Source: Fen-1298 sp050015675 (lineage in GTDB: Bacteria > Bacteroidota > Ignavibacteria > UBA10030). Taken from it: a stretch of 64,000 nt of DNA. The stretch is taken from NCBI GenBank assembly GCA_050015675.1, contig JBEKAY010000001.1, forward strand, positions 248,001-312,000. Reading direction: 5' to 3'. A program made the translations under genes and the position numbers. The notes below the pieces were generated by a model that worked only from the letters and a program-made list of their open reading frames with translations, did not search any database and had not been told where the DNA came from. Positions 44,844 through 54,095 of the stretch are shown in pieces; positions within the stretch are counted from its first letter, which is position 1; each line of letters begins with the position of its first letter.

Positions 44844-47009
44844 ATGCCGGAGCTTCATCTTTCTATTCTATTTCGTTTTGTTTTACTTCTGCTTGCTGCT
44901 ATATGTTCCATTATGTTGTCGTTGTTTGTGTACCGCAGCACTGTGCCGCCTGTTTCATATATAAAACGGTATACACTAATTTCTCTCCGGAGTATCGGAT
45001 TGTTTTTATTATTCCTTCTTCTTGGTGAACCGCTGCTTTCGCTCATTACTCATTCTGTTGGTCAGCCCATCGTTGCAATACTGGTGGATAATTCTCAAAG
45101 TATGGCAATAACCGACCGGATAGGGCGGCGGGATGAAATGCTCAAATCAATTCTCCGTTCTGATATATGGAAACAAATCAGCAACGATGGAAGATTAGCA
45201 TATTCAATATTCGATACAAAAGTTAGAAGTTTTACAGCTATCACCGATGATTCGTTGACATTCAAAGGTGAGGCGACTGATATAGCAGAAGCGTTGAAAT
45301 CGGTTAAACAAACTTTCGTATCGTCCAATCTACAAGCCGTTGTGTTAATCACTGACGGCAATTCAACCATCGGGATGAATCCATTGTATGAAGCTGAAGA
45401 GCTGGGTGTGCCGGTGTTCACTGTTGGTGTTGGCGATACTATCGAGCAGAAAGATCTTCTCATTCGCAAAACGCTGACAAATGAGATTACATATGCTGGA
45501 ACCAAAGTGCCTGTAAATGTCATGGTGCATAGCGCGGGATTCGGCGGCGAACGAGTGCAGGTATCTCTTCGTAATGGTACAACAATGCTTGATGAGAAGC
45601 CGTTGACATTAGACAATGGTACACGGGATTATCTTGTTCCGCTCTCATTTGTGACGGAGAAAGAAGGGATGCAGAAATTCACGGCAGAGGTTTCAAATCT
45701 TCCGGGAGAACTCATGCCGCAGAATAATCGTATGAGTTTCTTCATTAAGGTTCTGAAAAGCAAGCTGCGCGTGGCGCTGATTGCCGGTACACCAAATCAG
45801 GATGCCGCATTCATCCGGCGTGCAATGGCGAGTGACAAGAATATTGAAATAATTCCCTTCATTGAGCAGAACGATGGACAATTTTATGAAAACACTTTGA
45901 ATGAAGAAGCGTTAAAAGCGGTTGATTGTGTCGTGCTTGTTGGATTCCCGACAGTGTACAGCAATCCGCGGAGTCTGCAAATGGTTTTAAATGCTGCGGC
46001 AGTAGAAAAACCGTTTCTGATAATACTGAGCAGAACAATTGATTTTGGCAAATTCCACATGCTGGACCCGCTGCTACCGTTCAGTGAAGAGAATGCTACA
46101 AGCAATGAGCTTCAAGTCTTTGCCGCAGTTCCTGAAACGCAGCGGAATAACCCGATCTTGAAAATTAGTACTAGTAGCAACACTGTCGAGTTATGGTCCA
46201 AGCTTCCGCCTGTATTCCGCCAGCAAGGAAACTTCCATTCGAAAATCGAATCGGAGGTTCTTGCCACAGTTCGTTTGCAATCAACGCCGCTTGCTGATCC
46301 ATTTATTGTGGCAAGGAATGTGAACAAAAAGAAATCTCTCGCGGTGCTCGGTTACGGTTTGTGGCGCTGGAACATGTTATCGGATGCGGGAAGTGGAACG
46401 GATCAGATGCTTGAACATTTCATCGGCAACGCTATCCGCTGGCTGACGACGCAGGAAGATTCACGTAGAATTCGAGTGCAATCATCCAAGCATATCTACA
46501 CAACGCAGGATGTGATTGAGTTCACCGCTCAGGTGTACGACGAAAATTATCAACCGCAGGACGATGCTCATATTGAAGTGCACGTACAGAATGGAAGTGA
46601 AGCAAGTTCGATAGTACTGAACGCGCTTGGCAGTGGTCAATATCAAGGTGAATTTGAATCTTTGCGGGAAGGCGAATATACATTCACGGCATCGGTGATG
46701 GCTAACGGAGCGGCAATTGGCAGTGATCAAGGTACATTTTCTGTCGGCGGTCAAAATGCAGAGTTCCTTGAGACACGAATGAATAAACCATTGCTTCAAC
46801 AGATTGCCGTGCAGACAGGCGGACAATATTACGATAACGATAATTTTGGATCGCTTTACCATGATATCACGATGATGCCGAATTTTAAGCCGCGTGACGT
46901 AAGCAAGTCGGCAGAAATTGAAATCTGGAATTCCCGATGGATGCTTGCACTTGTAATATTTATCTTCGCCCTCGAATGGTTTTTGAGAAAACGGAATGGA
47001 ATGCTGTGA
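44844..47009 (+). CDS. vWA-domain membrane protein (BatA-like)
   Basis: A 721-residue inner-membrane protein. Two N-terminal helices (about 8-30 and 42-66) precede a von Willebrand A domain with MIDAS motif 'LVDNSQSM' (about 78-86) and 'VLITDGNSTIG'. An Ig-like and a glutamine-amidotransferase-like region follow (about 300-500), and a C-terminal helix ('WMLALVIFIFALEWFLRKR'). Proteins with this order are usually encoded with MoxR, DUF58, DUF4159 and DUF4175. It is the likely MoxR client. It follows the subtilase gene by nine bases, so these genes form one transcript. Confidence 0.85.
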   Translation: MPELHLSILFRFVLLLLAAICSIMLSLFVYRSTVPPVSYIKRYTLISLRSIGLFLLFLLLGEPLLSLITHSVGQPIVAILVDNSQSMAITDRIGRRDEMLKSILRSDIWKQISNDGRLAYSIFDTKVRSFTAITDDSLTFKGEATDIAEALKSVKQTFVSSNLQAVVLITDGNSTIGMNPLYEAEELGVPVFTVGVGDTIEQKDLLIRKTLTNEITYAGTKVPVNVMVHSAGFGGERVQVSLRNGTTMLDEKPLTLDNGTRDYLVPLSFVTEKEGMQKFTAEVSNLPGELMPQNNRMSFFIKVLKSKLRVALIAGTPNQDAAFIRRAMASDKNIEIIPFIEQNDGQFYENTLNEEALKAVDCVVLVGFPTVYSNPRSLQMVLNAAAVEKPFLIILSRTIDFGKFHMLDPLLPFSEENATSNELQVFAAVPETQRNNPILKISTSSNTVELWSKLPPVFRQQGNFHSKIESEVLATVRLQSTPLADPFIVARNVNKKKSLAVLGYGLWRWNMLSDAGSGTDQMLEHFIGNAIRWLTTQEDSRRIRVQSSKHIYTTQDVIEFTAQVYDENYQPQDDAHIEVHVQNGSEASSIVLNALGSGQYQGEFESLREGEYTFTASVMANGAAIGSDQGTFSVGGQNAEFLETRMNKPLLQQIAVQTGGQYYDNDNFGSLYHDITMMPNFKPRDVSKSAEIEIWNSRWMLALVIFIFALEWFLRKRNGML

Positions 47010-47021
47010 AGAAGGAATTGT

Positions 47022-47561
47022 ATGAAGCTCTCACGCTATTTGAAATGGCTGGCAGGATTTCTCATTCTTGTCGCTCCTTTCTCATATCTCAAATCTCAAA
47101 CCGCTGATCAACACCATCCGTGGTGGGTAAATCTCGGAGCCGGCCCGGCTTTGGTCAGCAATACTTTTGCGATGAACGCTGGTATGGTGTACTGTTATCA
47201 ATTTGACCGAAGCATTATCAGTGCACGGATACTTGGCGTGACAAATAATAATCCAACCGTGCAAAAGGTCGACCAGTCATATACAATCTACAAAATGGCA
47301 GACTACGGAATTCTTTACGGACCGATTTGGAAAACGGATTGCGGCTATGTTTCTGCAAGCGTCGGCATTGGATTGGTGCGCGCAGCATACGAAACTCCAA
47401 TCGACATTACAACAAACACTAGCATCAGTGTACCATTTGAGGCGCAATGGTTCTGGCGTTTTACCATGTATGCCGGACTTGGCGTTTATTCCTATGCCAG
47501 CTTCAACTTTGAAAAGCCGTTCTATGGCGTGATGGTGTGCGCTCAACTTGGCGCTTGGTGA
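47022..47561 (+). CDS. small outer-membrane beta-barrel-like protein
   Basis: A 179-residue exported protein with signal peptide (1-25). The rest alternates aromatic and small residues as in a small beta-barrel: 'WWVNLGAGPALVSNTFAMNA', 'YVSASVGIGLVRAAYE', 'WRFTMYAGLGVYSYASFNFE', ending 'GVMVCAQLGAW' with terminal Trp. Function unknown; it could be an outer-membrane porin-like or structural protein. It is 12 bases after the vWA gene and likely the last gene of the moxR transcript. A ribosome site GAAGGAA precedes the ATG. Confidence 0.75.
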   Translation: MKLSRYLKWLAGFLILVAPFSYLKSQTADQHHPWWVNLGAGPALVSNTFAMNAGMVYCYQFDRSIISARILGVTNNNPTVQKVDQSYTIYKMADYGILYGPIWKTDCGYVSASVGIGLVRAAYETPIDITTNTSISVPFEAQWFWRFTMYAGLGVYSYASFNFEKPFYGVMVCAQLGAW

Positions 47562-47601
47562 AGATCACAATTCAGTATTATTTATGATTAGCAGAACTGT
47601 T

Positions 47602-47690
47602 CCCTCTCCTCATAGGAGAGGGTTAGGGTGAGGTCAAATAAAAGAAATGATCCCACCTTGGTCCTCCCCTAAGAAGGGAGAAGATTTAAA
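47602..47690. repeat. dispersed double-hairpin repeat
   Basis: CCCTCTCCT CAT AGGAGAGGG followed by 'TTAGGGTGAGGTCAAA', a spacer and CCTCCCCTAAGAAGGGAG. The first half is nearly identical to the copy at 17964. It lies in the 245-base gap before the lptD-like gene; no gene is seen in that gap. Confidence 0.75.
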
Positions 47691-47806
47691 GATTGAGAAT
47701 ATCGCTGTCAAAAAACACACCGAGCAGTTATGATGAAGAATAATACGCAACCAACGGCATACGATCCAATGCACTTCTCTGCATTTTTTTCTATCTTGAT
47801 TTCAAC

Positions 47807-50356
47807 ATGACTCGGGTTCATTCACTATTATTCTTTCTTACTCTTTTTGCCGTTGGGTCGGTACGCGCACAGGCAGTGTCTGCAGATACAACAAAAGCAC
47901 GGACTTCTATTCAAGATACTACAAAACGCAGTGCGAGCGTAGGCGTCGACACTGTCGTCAATTATTCCGCAAAAGATTCTATTATTTATTCCCTCCGTAC
48001 TCGGTATATGAATTTATATGGCATGAGCGAGATGCAGTACCAAACTATCGGCTTGAAAGCGGAACGTGTGAACGTGAACTGGGATAACGCTACTCTGATT
48101 GCGCATGGTGTACAGGATACGGTGAAAGCCGATTCTGTAATTGGCAAACCGATTATGCGCGATGGTGGTGAAGAGTACAAAGGCGATGAAGTGAGATATA
48201 ATTTTCGTACGCGTAGGGGGAAAATTATCATTGGCAACACGCAAATGGACAACGGGTACTATGTTGGCGATCAAATTAAAAAAGTGGAACCCGACGTGCT
48301 TTGTGTCGCAGACGGCATTTATACCACGTGCGAATTAAAAGATCCTCATTTTTATTTTGGCAGCCCGAAGATGAAAGTATTTGTGCGTGATAAAGTTGTG
48401 GCAGAACCTATATACTTATATGTTGCTGATGTTCCCATCTTGGCTTTACCATTCGGAGTTTTCCCCGCGCACGGCGGACGTTCGTCCGGTTTAATCGCCC
48501 CGGCGTATGGTGATGACAACCGGTTTGGATGGTATTTAAGCCATTTAGGATATTATTGGGCTGCCAGCAATTATTGGGATATAGGAACAATGTTCGATAT
48601 ATATTCGCGGGGACGATGGCAAAATCAAACCGCTATTCGGTATGCGCTTCGATATAACTTCGGCGGCAGTATTACCGCACGGATCACAAGTTCTCCAGAG
48701 GGAGAGCCCAGTGATCCAAACTACAGCAAAACTCGCGATTATTATTTCAATATTACGCACGGACAAAAAATTAGTCCGTCATCAGATCTTAAAATCAATT
48801 TCACTTTTATGGACGGCAATTATTTTAAGAACAACAGCTTCAATATCAGTGAAATTCTTCAACAGAATATGGAATCGTACGCCACGTATTCAAAGAGCTG
48901 GGAATCTTCTAACCGATGGTTGTCCATCACCGCATCGCGCGATCAAAATCTTGCAACTGACGAAACCAATGAAGTCCTGCCCTCGATTGCTTTTACTCAA
49001 GGACAGGTCTTTCCATTTCGCAAGCAAACGAAAACACGTGGGCTTTCAACGGCACCGGAATCTGATTTGAGTTTTCTCGACCTTTTAGGATTTAATTACA
49101 ATGCAGGCTTAAACAATACTCTTACAAAAGGCGCCACAACAATTTCCGGGAAGCTGGATACATCACAAGTGGGGCTCAGCCCTATTAAAGATTTTACCAA
49201 TGTGAACACACAATCGCTCGCGCAAAGTTTTTCGCTCAGTATTTCTCCCAAGCTTGGCTACTTTACACTGAAACCGTCTTTCACGTTTACCGATACGAGG
49301 ACATGGACGCAGACAAAGGCACCTCAAATCAATTCTCTCGACAGTCTGCGTGTATATAAAGACAGCAGCGATCGGATTATTAATGGAAATCTGAACACCG
49401 GCGCCAATATAAGCACCCGGTTTTTTGGAATGTTCCAGCCGAATATCTTCGGCATTACGGCGTTCCGCCAAACGGTAACGCCAACATTCGGGTTGTTTTA
49501 TAACAAACAGATTTACGGCGACAAAATACCGAAGTATACAATGACCGGTTCCTTCGACATCGGAAACAACTTTGAGATGAAATATCAAAAAAACGATAGC
49601 GCGAAAACAGAAGACAAAATCCAGCTAATCAATATCGGTGCCGGTACTAGCTATAATTTTGCTGCGGACTCAATGAACTTCAGTCCTGTAAATATTAACT
49701 TTCGGACAGACATCGGACAGTATCTTGGTGTTTCAGGAAACGCGACTTACAACCTTTATGTTTTTGATACGGCAGCGCACGGAGGCGCTGGTGATAGAGT
49801 CAATAAATTCCTTTTGAAAGAACAAGGAAAGTTCGGTGACTTAACATCATTATCGCTCAGTTTATCCACGTCATTTAAAGGTGATAAGAAACAGAAGCCA
49901 AGCGAGGCAGGTATTCCGGATAGAGTAAAGCAAGAACAGGCAGCCGTGTCAGGCGAGGGATCGATGCAGCCAAGTCAGAAAAAAATGTACTATTCACCCT
50001 TTGATATAGAAGATGCCGATTTCAGCATTCCTTGGAATATCACGCTTAATTATCAATTTTCGCAATCGCAACCGACTCCGCAAAACTATTCTCGCTCTTC
50101 CCAAATCAATGCAAGTCTTTCATTTAATCTTACAGAAAAGTGGCAGGTCGCAACAGCCGGTTATTATGACTTTGTTCTCAAACAGCAAAACATTTCATCT
50201 GTCAGCGTAACGCGCGATCTTCATTGCTGGACAATGACTTTTTCATGGTACCCGACAGGAACGCTTGAAGGGTACAGATTTGAATTGAAAGTTAAAGCGC
50301 CGCAGCTTCAAGATTTAAAATTAACGAAGCAAAGCAACAACCGCGGGACTTATTAA
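47807..50356 (+). CDS. lptD: LPS-assembly protein LptD-like (OstA)
   Basis: An 849-residue outer-membrane protein. Signal peptide (1-22), a Bacteroidota-type spacer, then an OstA/jellyroll domain ('LKAERVNVNWDNATLIAHGV', 'EEYKGDEVRYNFRTRRGKII', about 80-170), a Cys-containing segment ('CVADGIYTTCELKDPHFYF') and a large LptD barrel ('APAYGDDNRFGWYLSHLGYYW', 'FGGSITARI'). LptD inserts lipopolysaccharide in the outer leaflet. The two close cysteines could form the disulphide that is characteristic of LptD. No lptE is near. It is a single gene, with a palindromic repeat upstream and a terminator-like stem downstream. Confidence 0.9.
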   Translation: MTRVHSLLFFLTLFAVGSVRAQAVSADTTKARTSIQDTTKRSASVGVDTVVNYSAKDSIIYSLRTRYMNLYGMSEMQYQTIGLKAERVNVNWDNATLIAHGVQDTVKADSVIGKPIMRDGGEEYKGDEVRYNFRTRRGKIIIGNTQMDNGYYVGDQIKKVEPDVLCVADGIYTTCELKDPHFYFGSPKMKVFVRDKVVAEPIYLYVADVPILALPFGVFPAHGGRSSGLIAPAYGDDNRFGWYLSHLGYYWAASNYWDIGTMFDIYSRGRWQNQTAIRYALRYNFGGSITARITSSPEGEPSDPNYSKTRDYYFNITHGQKISPSSDLKINFTFMDGNYFKNNSFNISEILQQNMESYATYSKSWESSNRWLSITASRDQNLATDETNEVLPSIAFTQGQVFPFRKQTKTRGLSTAPESDLSFLDLLGFNYNAGLNNTLTKGATTISGKLDTSQVGLSPIKDFTNVNTQSLAQSFSLSISPKLGYFTLKPSFTFTDTRTWTQTKAPQINSLDSLRVYKDSSDRIINGNLNTGANISTRFFGMFQPNIFGITAFRQTVTPTFGLFYNKQIYGDKIPKYTMTGSFDIGNNFEMKYQKNDSAKTEDKIQLINIGAGTSYNFAADSMNFSPVNINFRTDIGQYLGVSGNATYNLYVFDTAAHGGAGDRVNKFLLKEQGKFGDLTSLSLSLSTSFKGDKKQKPSEAGIPDRVKQEQAAVSGEGSMQPSQKKMYYSPFDIEDADFSIPWNITLNYQFSQSQPTPQNYSRSSQINASLSFNLTEKWQVATAGYYDFVLKQQNISSVSVTRDLHCWTMTFSWYPTGTLEGYRFELKVKAPQLQDLKLTKQSNNRGTY

Positions 50357-50447
50357 AGATATCAAGATTAATTGTGTTGGCAGAATAAGGATTGCTATTT
50401 CACACAAAAAGTAATTTACTAATTTTTATCCGTGTGTTAAGGAAAAC

Positions 50448-50476
50448 GCCCGTCGGAGAATATCCAATGGGCATTT
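50448..50476. terminator. probable bidirectional terminator
   Basis: GCCCGTCGGA and TCCAATGGGC pair with two G-T type mismatches around loop GAATA, with A and T tracts at the outer ends. It lies between the convergent lptD-like and clpX genes. Confidence 0.55.
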
Positions 50477-50525
50477 GTTGTACTACCTCAGTAAAGTATT
50501 GGAAAATTTCGAGAGTTTAAAATTG

Positions 50526-51785
50526 TTATGCAGATTTCCGTTCTTCGTATAAGTACACAGGATCCTTCGCTTTGACGATGGTATCTTTGGTGATGATACA
50601 CTTCGAGACATTTTCCCGAGAAGGCAAATGGTACATCACATCGAGCATAACCGATTCGATAATGGAGCGGAGTGCGCGAGCTCCTGTGCCGCGTTCCATC
50701 GCTTTATCTACCACGGATTTGAGTGCGTTCTCTTCCAACTCCAACTCTACACCTTCCAGCGCAAAGAGTTTTTGGTACTGCTTCACGATGGCATTGCGCG
50801 GCTTGGTAAGAATATTCAGAAGCGCCGCCTCGTCAAGCGGATCAAGTGTAGCGGTGACGGGCAGGCGGCCTACAAATTCTGGAATAAGTCCGTACTTTAG
50901 TAAGTCGCCCGGTTCTACTTGTTGTAGTAATTTCTCACGTGACTTGCTTTTCTTGCCTTTCAAATCGGCACCGAAACCGACAGGATTTTGACTTACCCGC
51001 CGCTCGATGATTTTTTCTAATCCGTCAAATGCGCCGCCGCAAATAAAGAGAATATTTTTTGTGTTGATGTTGATAAGGCTCTGTTCAGGATGCTTTCGTC
51101 CGCCTTTGGGTGGGACGCCTGCGATCGTGCCTTCAAGAATCTTCAGCAACGCTTGTTGCACACCTTCGCCGGAGACATCGCGCGTGATTGATGCACTGTC
51201 GCCTTTTCTTGCAATTTTGTCGATCTCATCAATATAGACGATCCCACGCTCGGCTTTCTCAACATTGTAATCAGCGTTCTGCAACAGATAGACAAGGATC
51301 GTTTCAACATCATCCCCAACATATCCGGCTTCCGTCAGTGTTGTCGCATCGGCGATTGCGAACGGCACATCAAGAATGCGAGCAAGTGTTTGCGCCAGCA
51401 GCGTCTTGCCGGTTCCGGTTGGGCCTACAAGCAAAATGTTACTCTTCTCGATTTCCACTTCATCAAGATTTGACATCTGATCGCTAGCGTCGATTCGCTT
51501 GTAATGATTATACACAGCAACGGCGAGCGTGCGCTTGGCTAAATCCTGACCCACTACAAATTCGTCGAGAGCTTTCTTGATATCAACGGGTGTGAGCGAA
51601 CGCCGGAAACCAAACCGCCGCGCATTAATCGCCGCCATATTATTTTTGATGATGTCAACGGAACTGGCAACGCAGAGATCGCAGATGTACACATCTGGTC
51701 CTGCTATAATGCTGTTGACTTCTTCCGGTGTGCGCCCGCAAAAGGAACACGTTATTTTTTCACCCTGTCTAGGTTTTTGTGTCAT
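50526..51785 (-). CDS. clpX: ATP-dependent Clp protease ATP-binding subunit ClpX
   Basis: A 419-residue AAA+ unfoldase that recognises tagged proteins and feeds them to ClpP. The zinc-binding domain has C13, C16, C35 and C38 ('CSFCGRTPEEV' and 'CDLC'). ATPase motifs: Walker A 'GPTGTGKT', Walker B 'VYIDEIDKIA', pore loop 'AGYVGDDVE' and the ClpP-binding 'VGFGADL' region (IGF equivalent). Start 51785 is used; an ATG seven codons earlier is less likely because the conserved N-terminus begins here. It follows clpP by 42 bases and tig upstream, the usual order tig-clpP-clpX. Confidence 0.97.
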   Translation of the reverse strand: MTQKPRQGEKITCSFCGRTPEEVNSIIAGPDVYICDLCVASSVDIIKNNMAAINARRFGFRRSLTPVDIKKALDEFVVGQDLAKRTLAVAVYNHYKRIDASDQMSNLDEVEIEKSNILLVGPTGTGKTLLAQTLARILDVPFAIADATTLTEAGYVGDDVETILVYLLQNADYNVEKAERGIVYIDEIDKIARKGDSASITRDVSGEGVQQALLKILEGTIAGVPPKGGRKHPEQSLININTKNILFICGGAFDGLEKIIERRVSQNPVGFGADLKGKKSKSREKLLQQVEPGDLLKYGLIPEFVGRLPVTATLDPLDEAALLNILTKPRNAIVKQYQKLFALEGVELELEENALKSVVDKAMERGTGARALRSIIESVMLDVMYHLPSRENVSKCIITKDTIVKAKDPVYLYEERKSA

Positions 51786-51827
51786 AGTATTTCCGAATCT
51801 TTGCAACTGCTGGCATTTTGTAAACGA

Positions 51828-52454
51828 TTACTTCTCTTTCTTTGGCTCGGCGGTTCGCTTCACAAGGATGTTGTCTATTAATCCGTATTCTTTCGCCTCA
51901 CTAGCGGCTAAGTAATAGTCACGATCCGTATCTTTTTCAATCTGATCCAACGGACGTTCCGTATGTGCGGCAAGAATTTCATTTATGCGCTTTTTCGTTT
52001 TAAGAATTTCTTCCGCCTGAATGCTTATATCCGATGCAGTACCTTGCACACCGCCCCACGGCTGATGTATCATCACCCGTGCGTTTGGAAGTGCCGTACG
52101 TTTTCCTTTCATTCCACCTGCCAACAACACAGCCGCCATACTTGCAGCCATGCCTATACAGATGGTCGAAACATCTGGTCGAATATACTGCATCGTATCA
52201 TAAATGGCAAGTCCAGCGGACACACTCCCACCCGGACTGTTGATATACAGGTGGATGTCTTTATCCGGATCATCCGATTCAAGAAACAACAACTGGGCAA
52301 TTGTCAAACTGGCAACTGTGTCGTCGATGGGAGTGCCGAGAAACACGATGCGTTCTTTTAGCAATCGCGAAAAAATGTCGAACGACCGCTCACCGCGGCC
52401 GGTTTGTTCCACGACAATGGGAACGAGTTGGTTATAAATTTCTGGATATGTCAT
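51828..52454 (-). CDS. clpP: ATP-dependent Clp protease proteolytic subunit ClpP
   Basis: A 208-residue serine protease that forms a 14-subunit chamber with ClpX. Catalytic triad: S105 in 'GMAASMAAVL', H130 in 'RVMIHQPWGG' and D179 in 'EKDTDRDYYL'; oxyanion motif 'INSPGGSVSAG' (71-81). Length is normal. It lies between tig and clpX, with 23 bases to the former and 42 to the latter, so the three genes are probably one operon. The start is the first ATG, AGGA-type ribosome site upstream. Confidence 0.98.
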   Translation of the reverse strand: MTYPEIYNQLVPIVVEQTGRGERSFDIFSRLLKERIVFLGTPIDDTVASLTIAQLLFLESDDPDKDIHLYINSPGGSVSAGLAIYDTMQYIRPDVSTICIGMAASMAAVLLAGGMKGKRTALPNARVMIHQPWGGVQGTASDISIQAEEILKTKKRINEILAAHTERPLDQIEKDTDRDYYLAASEAKEYGLIDNILVKRTAEPKKEK

Positions 52455-52477
52455 AAGGTATTCTTCCTTCTATTCGC

Positions 52478-53749
52478 TTATACTTTTTCTGGAACTTCCT
52501 TGATCTTCGCGGAGTTCACAAGAAGTTTTAATAATTTATCGCCGATTAAGCGGTCTTTGATTTGGTCGGAAGATTTGTAATAGTTGATAAGGCGGTCTTT
52601 TGGAATTTTAATTTTGGTGGATTCCTCTTCCGCTAACTTTTCGAGATCTTCATCAGAAGCGGTGACATTCTCTGCTTTGATTAATTCTTCACGCAGGAGC
52701 GCCCACTTTGCTTGATAGATTGCGTATGCGCGATTCTCTTCTTTAAACTTTTCATTATCAAATTCGGATGGCAGGCGCTTATCCGGATATTCATTCTTGA
52801 TTTCTTCCAACAATCCTTCGAACACGCTGCGAATAAGCGATTCCGGCACCTGGAATTCATGACGGCGGATGATTTCCGCGGTCAGCGAATTGATGACTTG
52901 CCGTTCACTTTTTTCTTTCCAGTAAGCAATAATATCTTCTTTTATATTCGTACGCAGCGTCTCTACTGTCGTGAACTTGTTTTTCGTGACTTTGGCAACA
53001 AACGCATCGTCTAACGTTGGTAACGTTACCTTTTCTATTTTCTTGACGATGATTTGCGTGTTAACGGTGTGTGTATGTTCATCATGTTTGTGCTCAAACT
53101 GCACAGAGTATTCTCCATTTTTCTTGGCTTCTTTCAATGCGTCTTTAAACGGTTGTTCAAGTTGTTCGTCGGCGAGATAAAAACGAACATTCTCACTCTT
53201 CTTACCGATCAACGGCGCTCCGGTTTCATCCAAGTCCTGCAAAGTTACTGTGACGATGTGTTCTGGAGAAGTGACGGCTTCTACCTCTTCCATTGTTGCA
53301 TTGGTTCGCTGCACGCGGATGAGTTCTTTTTCCACTTCGTCATCTGTGATCGTATGAACGATCTTTTCCACTTCGATGCCCTTGTATTCTTTTACCACAA
53401 TTTGCGGCCGGACGTCGAATTGAATTTTACATCGGAAGCTTTCGCCGTGTTTGTAATCCATATCAACGAGGATGGGTTCGCCGATTGGCTTTAATTCTTT
53501 TTCCTTCACTGCCTGCCGGTAAAATTCTGTGGCAATTTCATTAAGAGAATCGTTCTCAATTAAATCACCATACAATTTCTTGACTATATCAATCGGCGCT
53601 TTGCCTTTTCGGAATCCGTGAATCTCAATCTTCTTCCGATATTCTAAATATGCTTTGTTGAAATGAGGTGCTAGATCTTCCGGTGTGGCTGTGATTTCTG
53701 CCGCACGCAAGACATCGGACAACAACTGAACAGTAACTTCCACGTCCAA
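52478..53749 (-). CDS. tig: trigger factor
   Basis: A 423-residue ribosome-bound chaperone that shields new chains. The ribosome-binding signature is 'IHGFRKGKAPIDIVKKLYG' (about 39-57). A shortened or diverged FKBP-like domain follows (about 155-245, 'VTVTLQDLDETGAPLIGKK'), then the C-terminal chaperone domain. As in other Bacteroidota-like trigger factors, the PPIase part is weakly conserved. It is first of the tig-clpP-clpX series on the minus strand. A tRNA-Leu gene lies 80 bases upstream. Confidence 0.93.
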   Translation of the reverse strand: MDVEVTVQLLSDVLRAAEITATPEDLAPHFNKAYLEYRKKIEIHGFRKGKAPIDIVKKLYGDLIENDSLNEIATEFYRQAVKEKELKPIGEPILVDMDYKHGESFRCKIQFDVRPQIVVKEYKGIEVEKIVHTITDDEVEKELIRVQRTNATMEEVEAVTSPEHIVTVTLQDLDETGAPLIGKKSENVRFYLADEQLEQPFKDALKEAKKNGEYSVQFEHKHDEHTHTVNTQIIVKKIEKVTLPTLDDAFVAKVTKNKFTTVETLRTNIKEDIIAYWKEKSERQVINSLTAEIIRRHEFQVPESLIRSVFEGLLEEIKNEYPDKRLPSEFDNEKFKEENRAYAIYQAKWALLREELIKAENVTASDEDLEKLAEEESTKIKIPKDRLINYYKSSDQIKDRLIGDKLLKLLVNSAKIKEVPEKV

Positions 53750-53777
53750 CTTCCTTTACATAATGATATGACCTATA

Positions 53778-53954
53778 GGCACGGAGTGACTTGAACCCAC
53801 ACGGATTGCTCCATCCCGCAAAACTGCTGTGGGTAGAGGGGGAGTTGAACCCCCATGGATTACTCCACTAGCTCCTAAGGCTAGCGCGTCTGCCAGTTTC
53901 GCCATCTACCCGAAATCGTTTTGCGGGACGCGTCTGCCAGTTTCGCCCCGTGCC
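53778..53954 (-). pseudogene. second tRNA-Leu-like sequence, split by the inner tRNA-Leu
   Basis: Outer ends GGCACGG (53954-53948) and CCGTGCC (53784-53778) pair as an acceptor stem. The 5' half has a Leu-type D-arm ('GGCGAAACTGGCAGACGCG', the same as in the inner tRNA) and the 3' half has 'GGAGCAATCC' as variable arm and 'GGGTTCAAGTC' as T-loop. TCCCGCAAAAC and GTTTTGCGGGA form an 11-bp inverted repeat at the anticodon-arm position, and the inner tRNA sits between them. T-stem pairing is poor, so it is probably not functional. Confidence 0.45.
53830..53911 (-). tRNA. tRNA-Leu (anticodon UAG)
   Basis: Acceptor GGGTAGA/TCTACCC, Leu-type D-arm, anticodon arm CTAGC-CTTAGGA-GCTAG with anticodon TAG, a long variable arm (TGGAGTAATCCA) and T-arm GGGGG-TTCAACT-CCCCC. 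All stems pair. CCA is not encoded. It reads CUA (and other CUN) codons. It is embedded in a second, interrupted tRNA-Leu-like sequence. Confidence 0.93.
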
Positions 53955-54045
53955 CGTTGTGAAAAATGCCCAATAAACTGGGCGTTCTTCAAAACGTTTG
54001 CAATTGGGCGGTTTTAATATAAGAACCGATTGAGTGAAAAGCAAA

Positions 54046-54070
54046 AAAGGGATTCAAAATGAATCCCTTT
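54046..54070 (-). terminator. rho-independent terminator
   Basis: AAAGGGATTC and GAATCCCTTT form a 10-bp stem with loop AAAAT. On the minus strand it is followed by a T-run (TTTTTTGC), so it ends the TPR-protein gene. Confidence 0.85.
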
Positions 54071-54095
54071 CTGTATCTTACCTTAGAAGTTAAAA

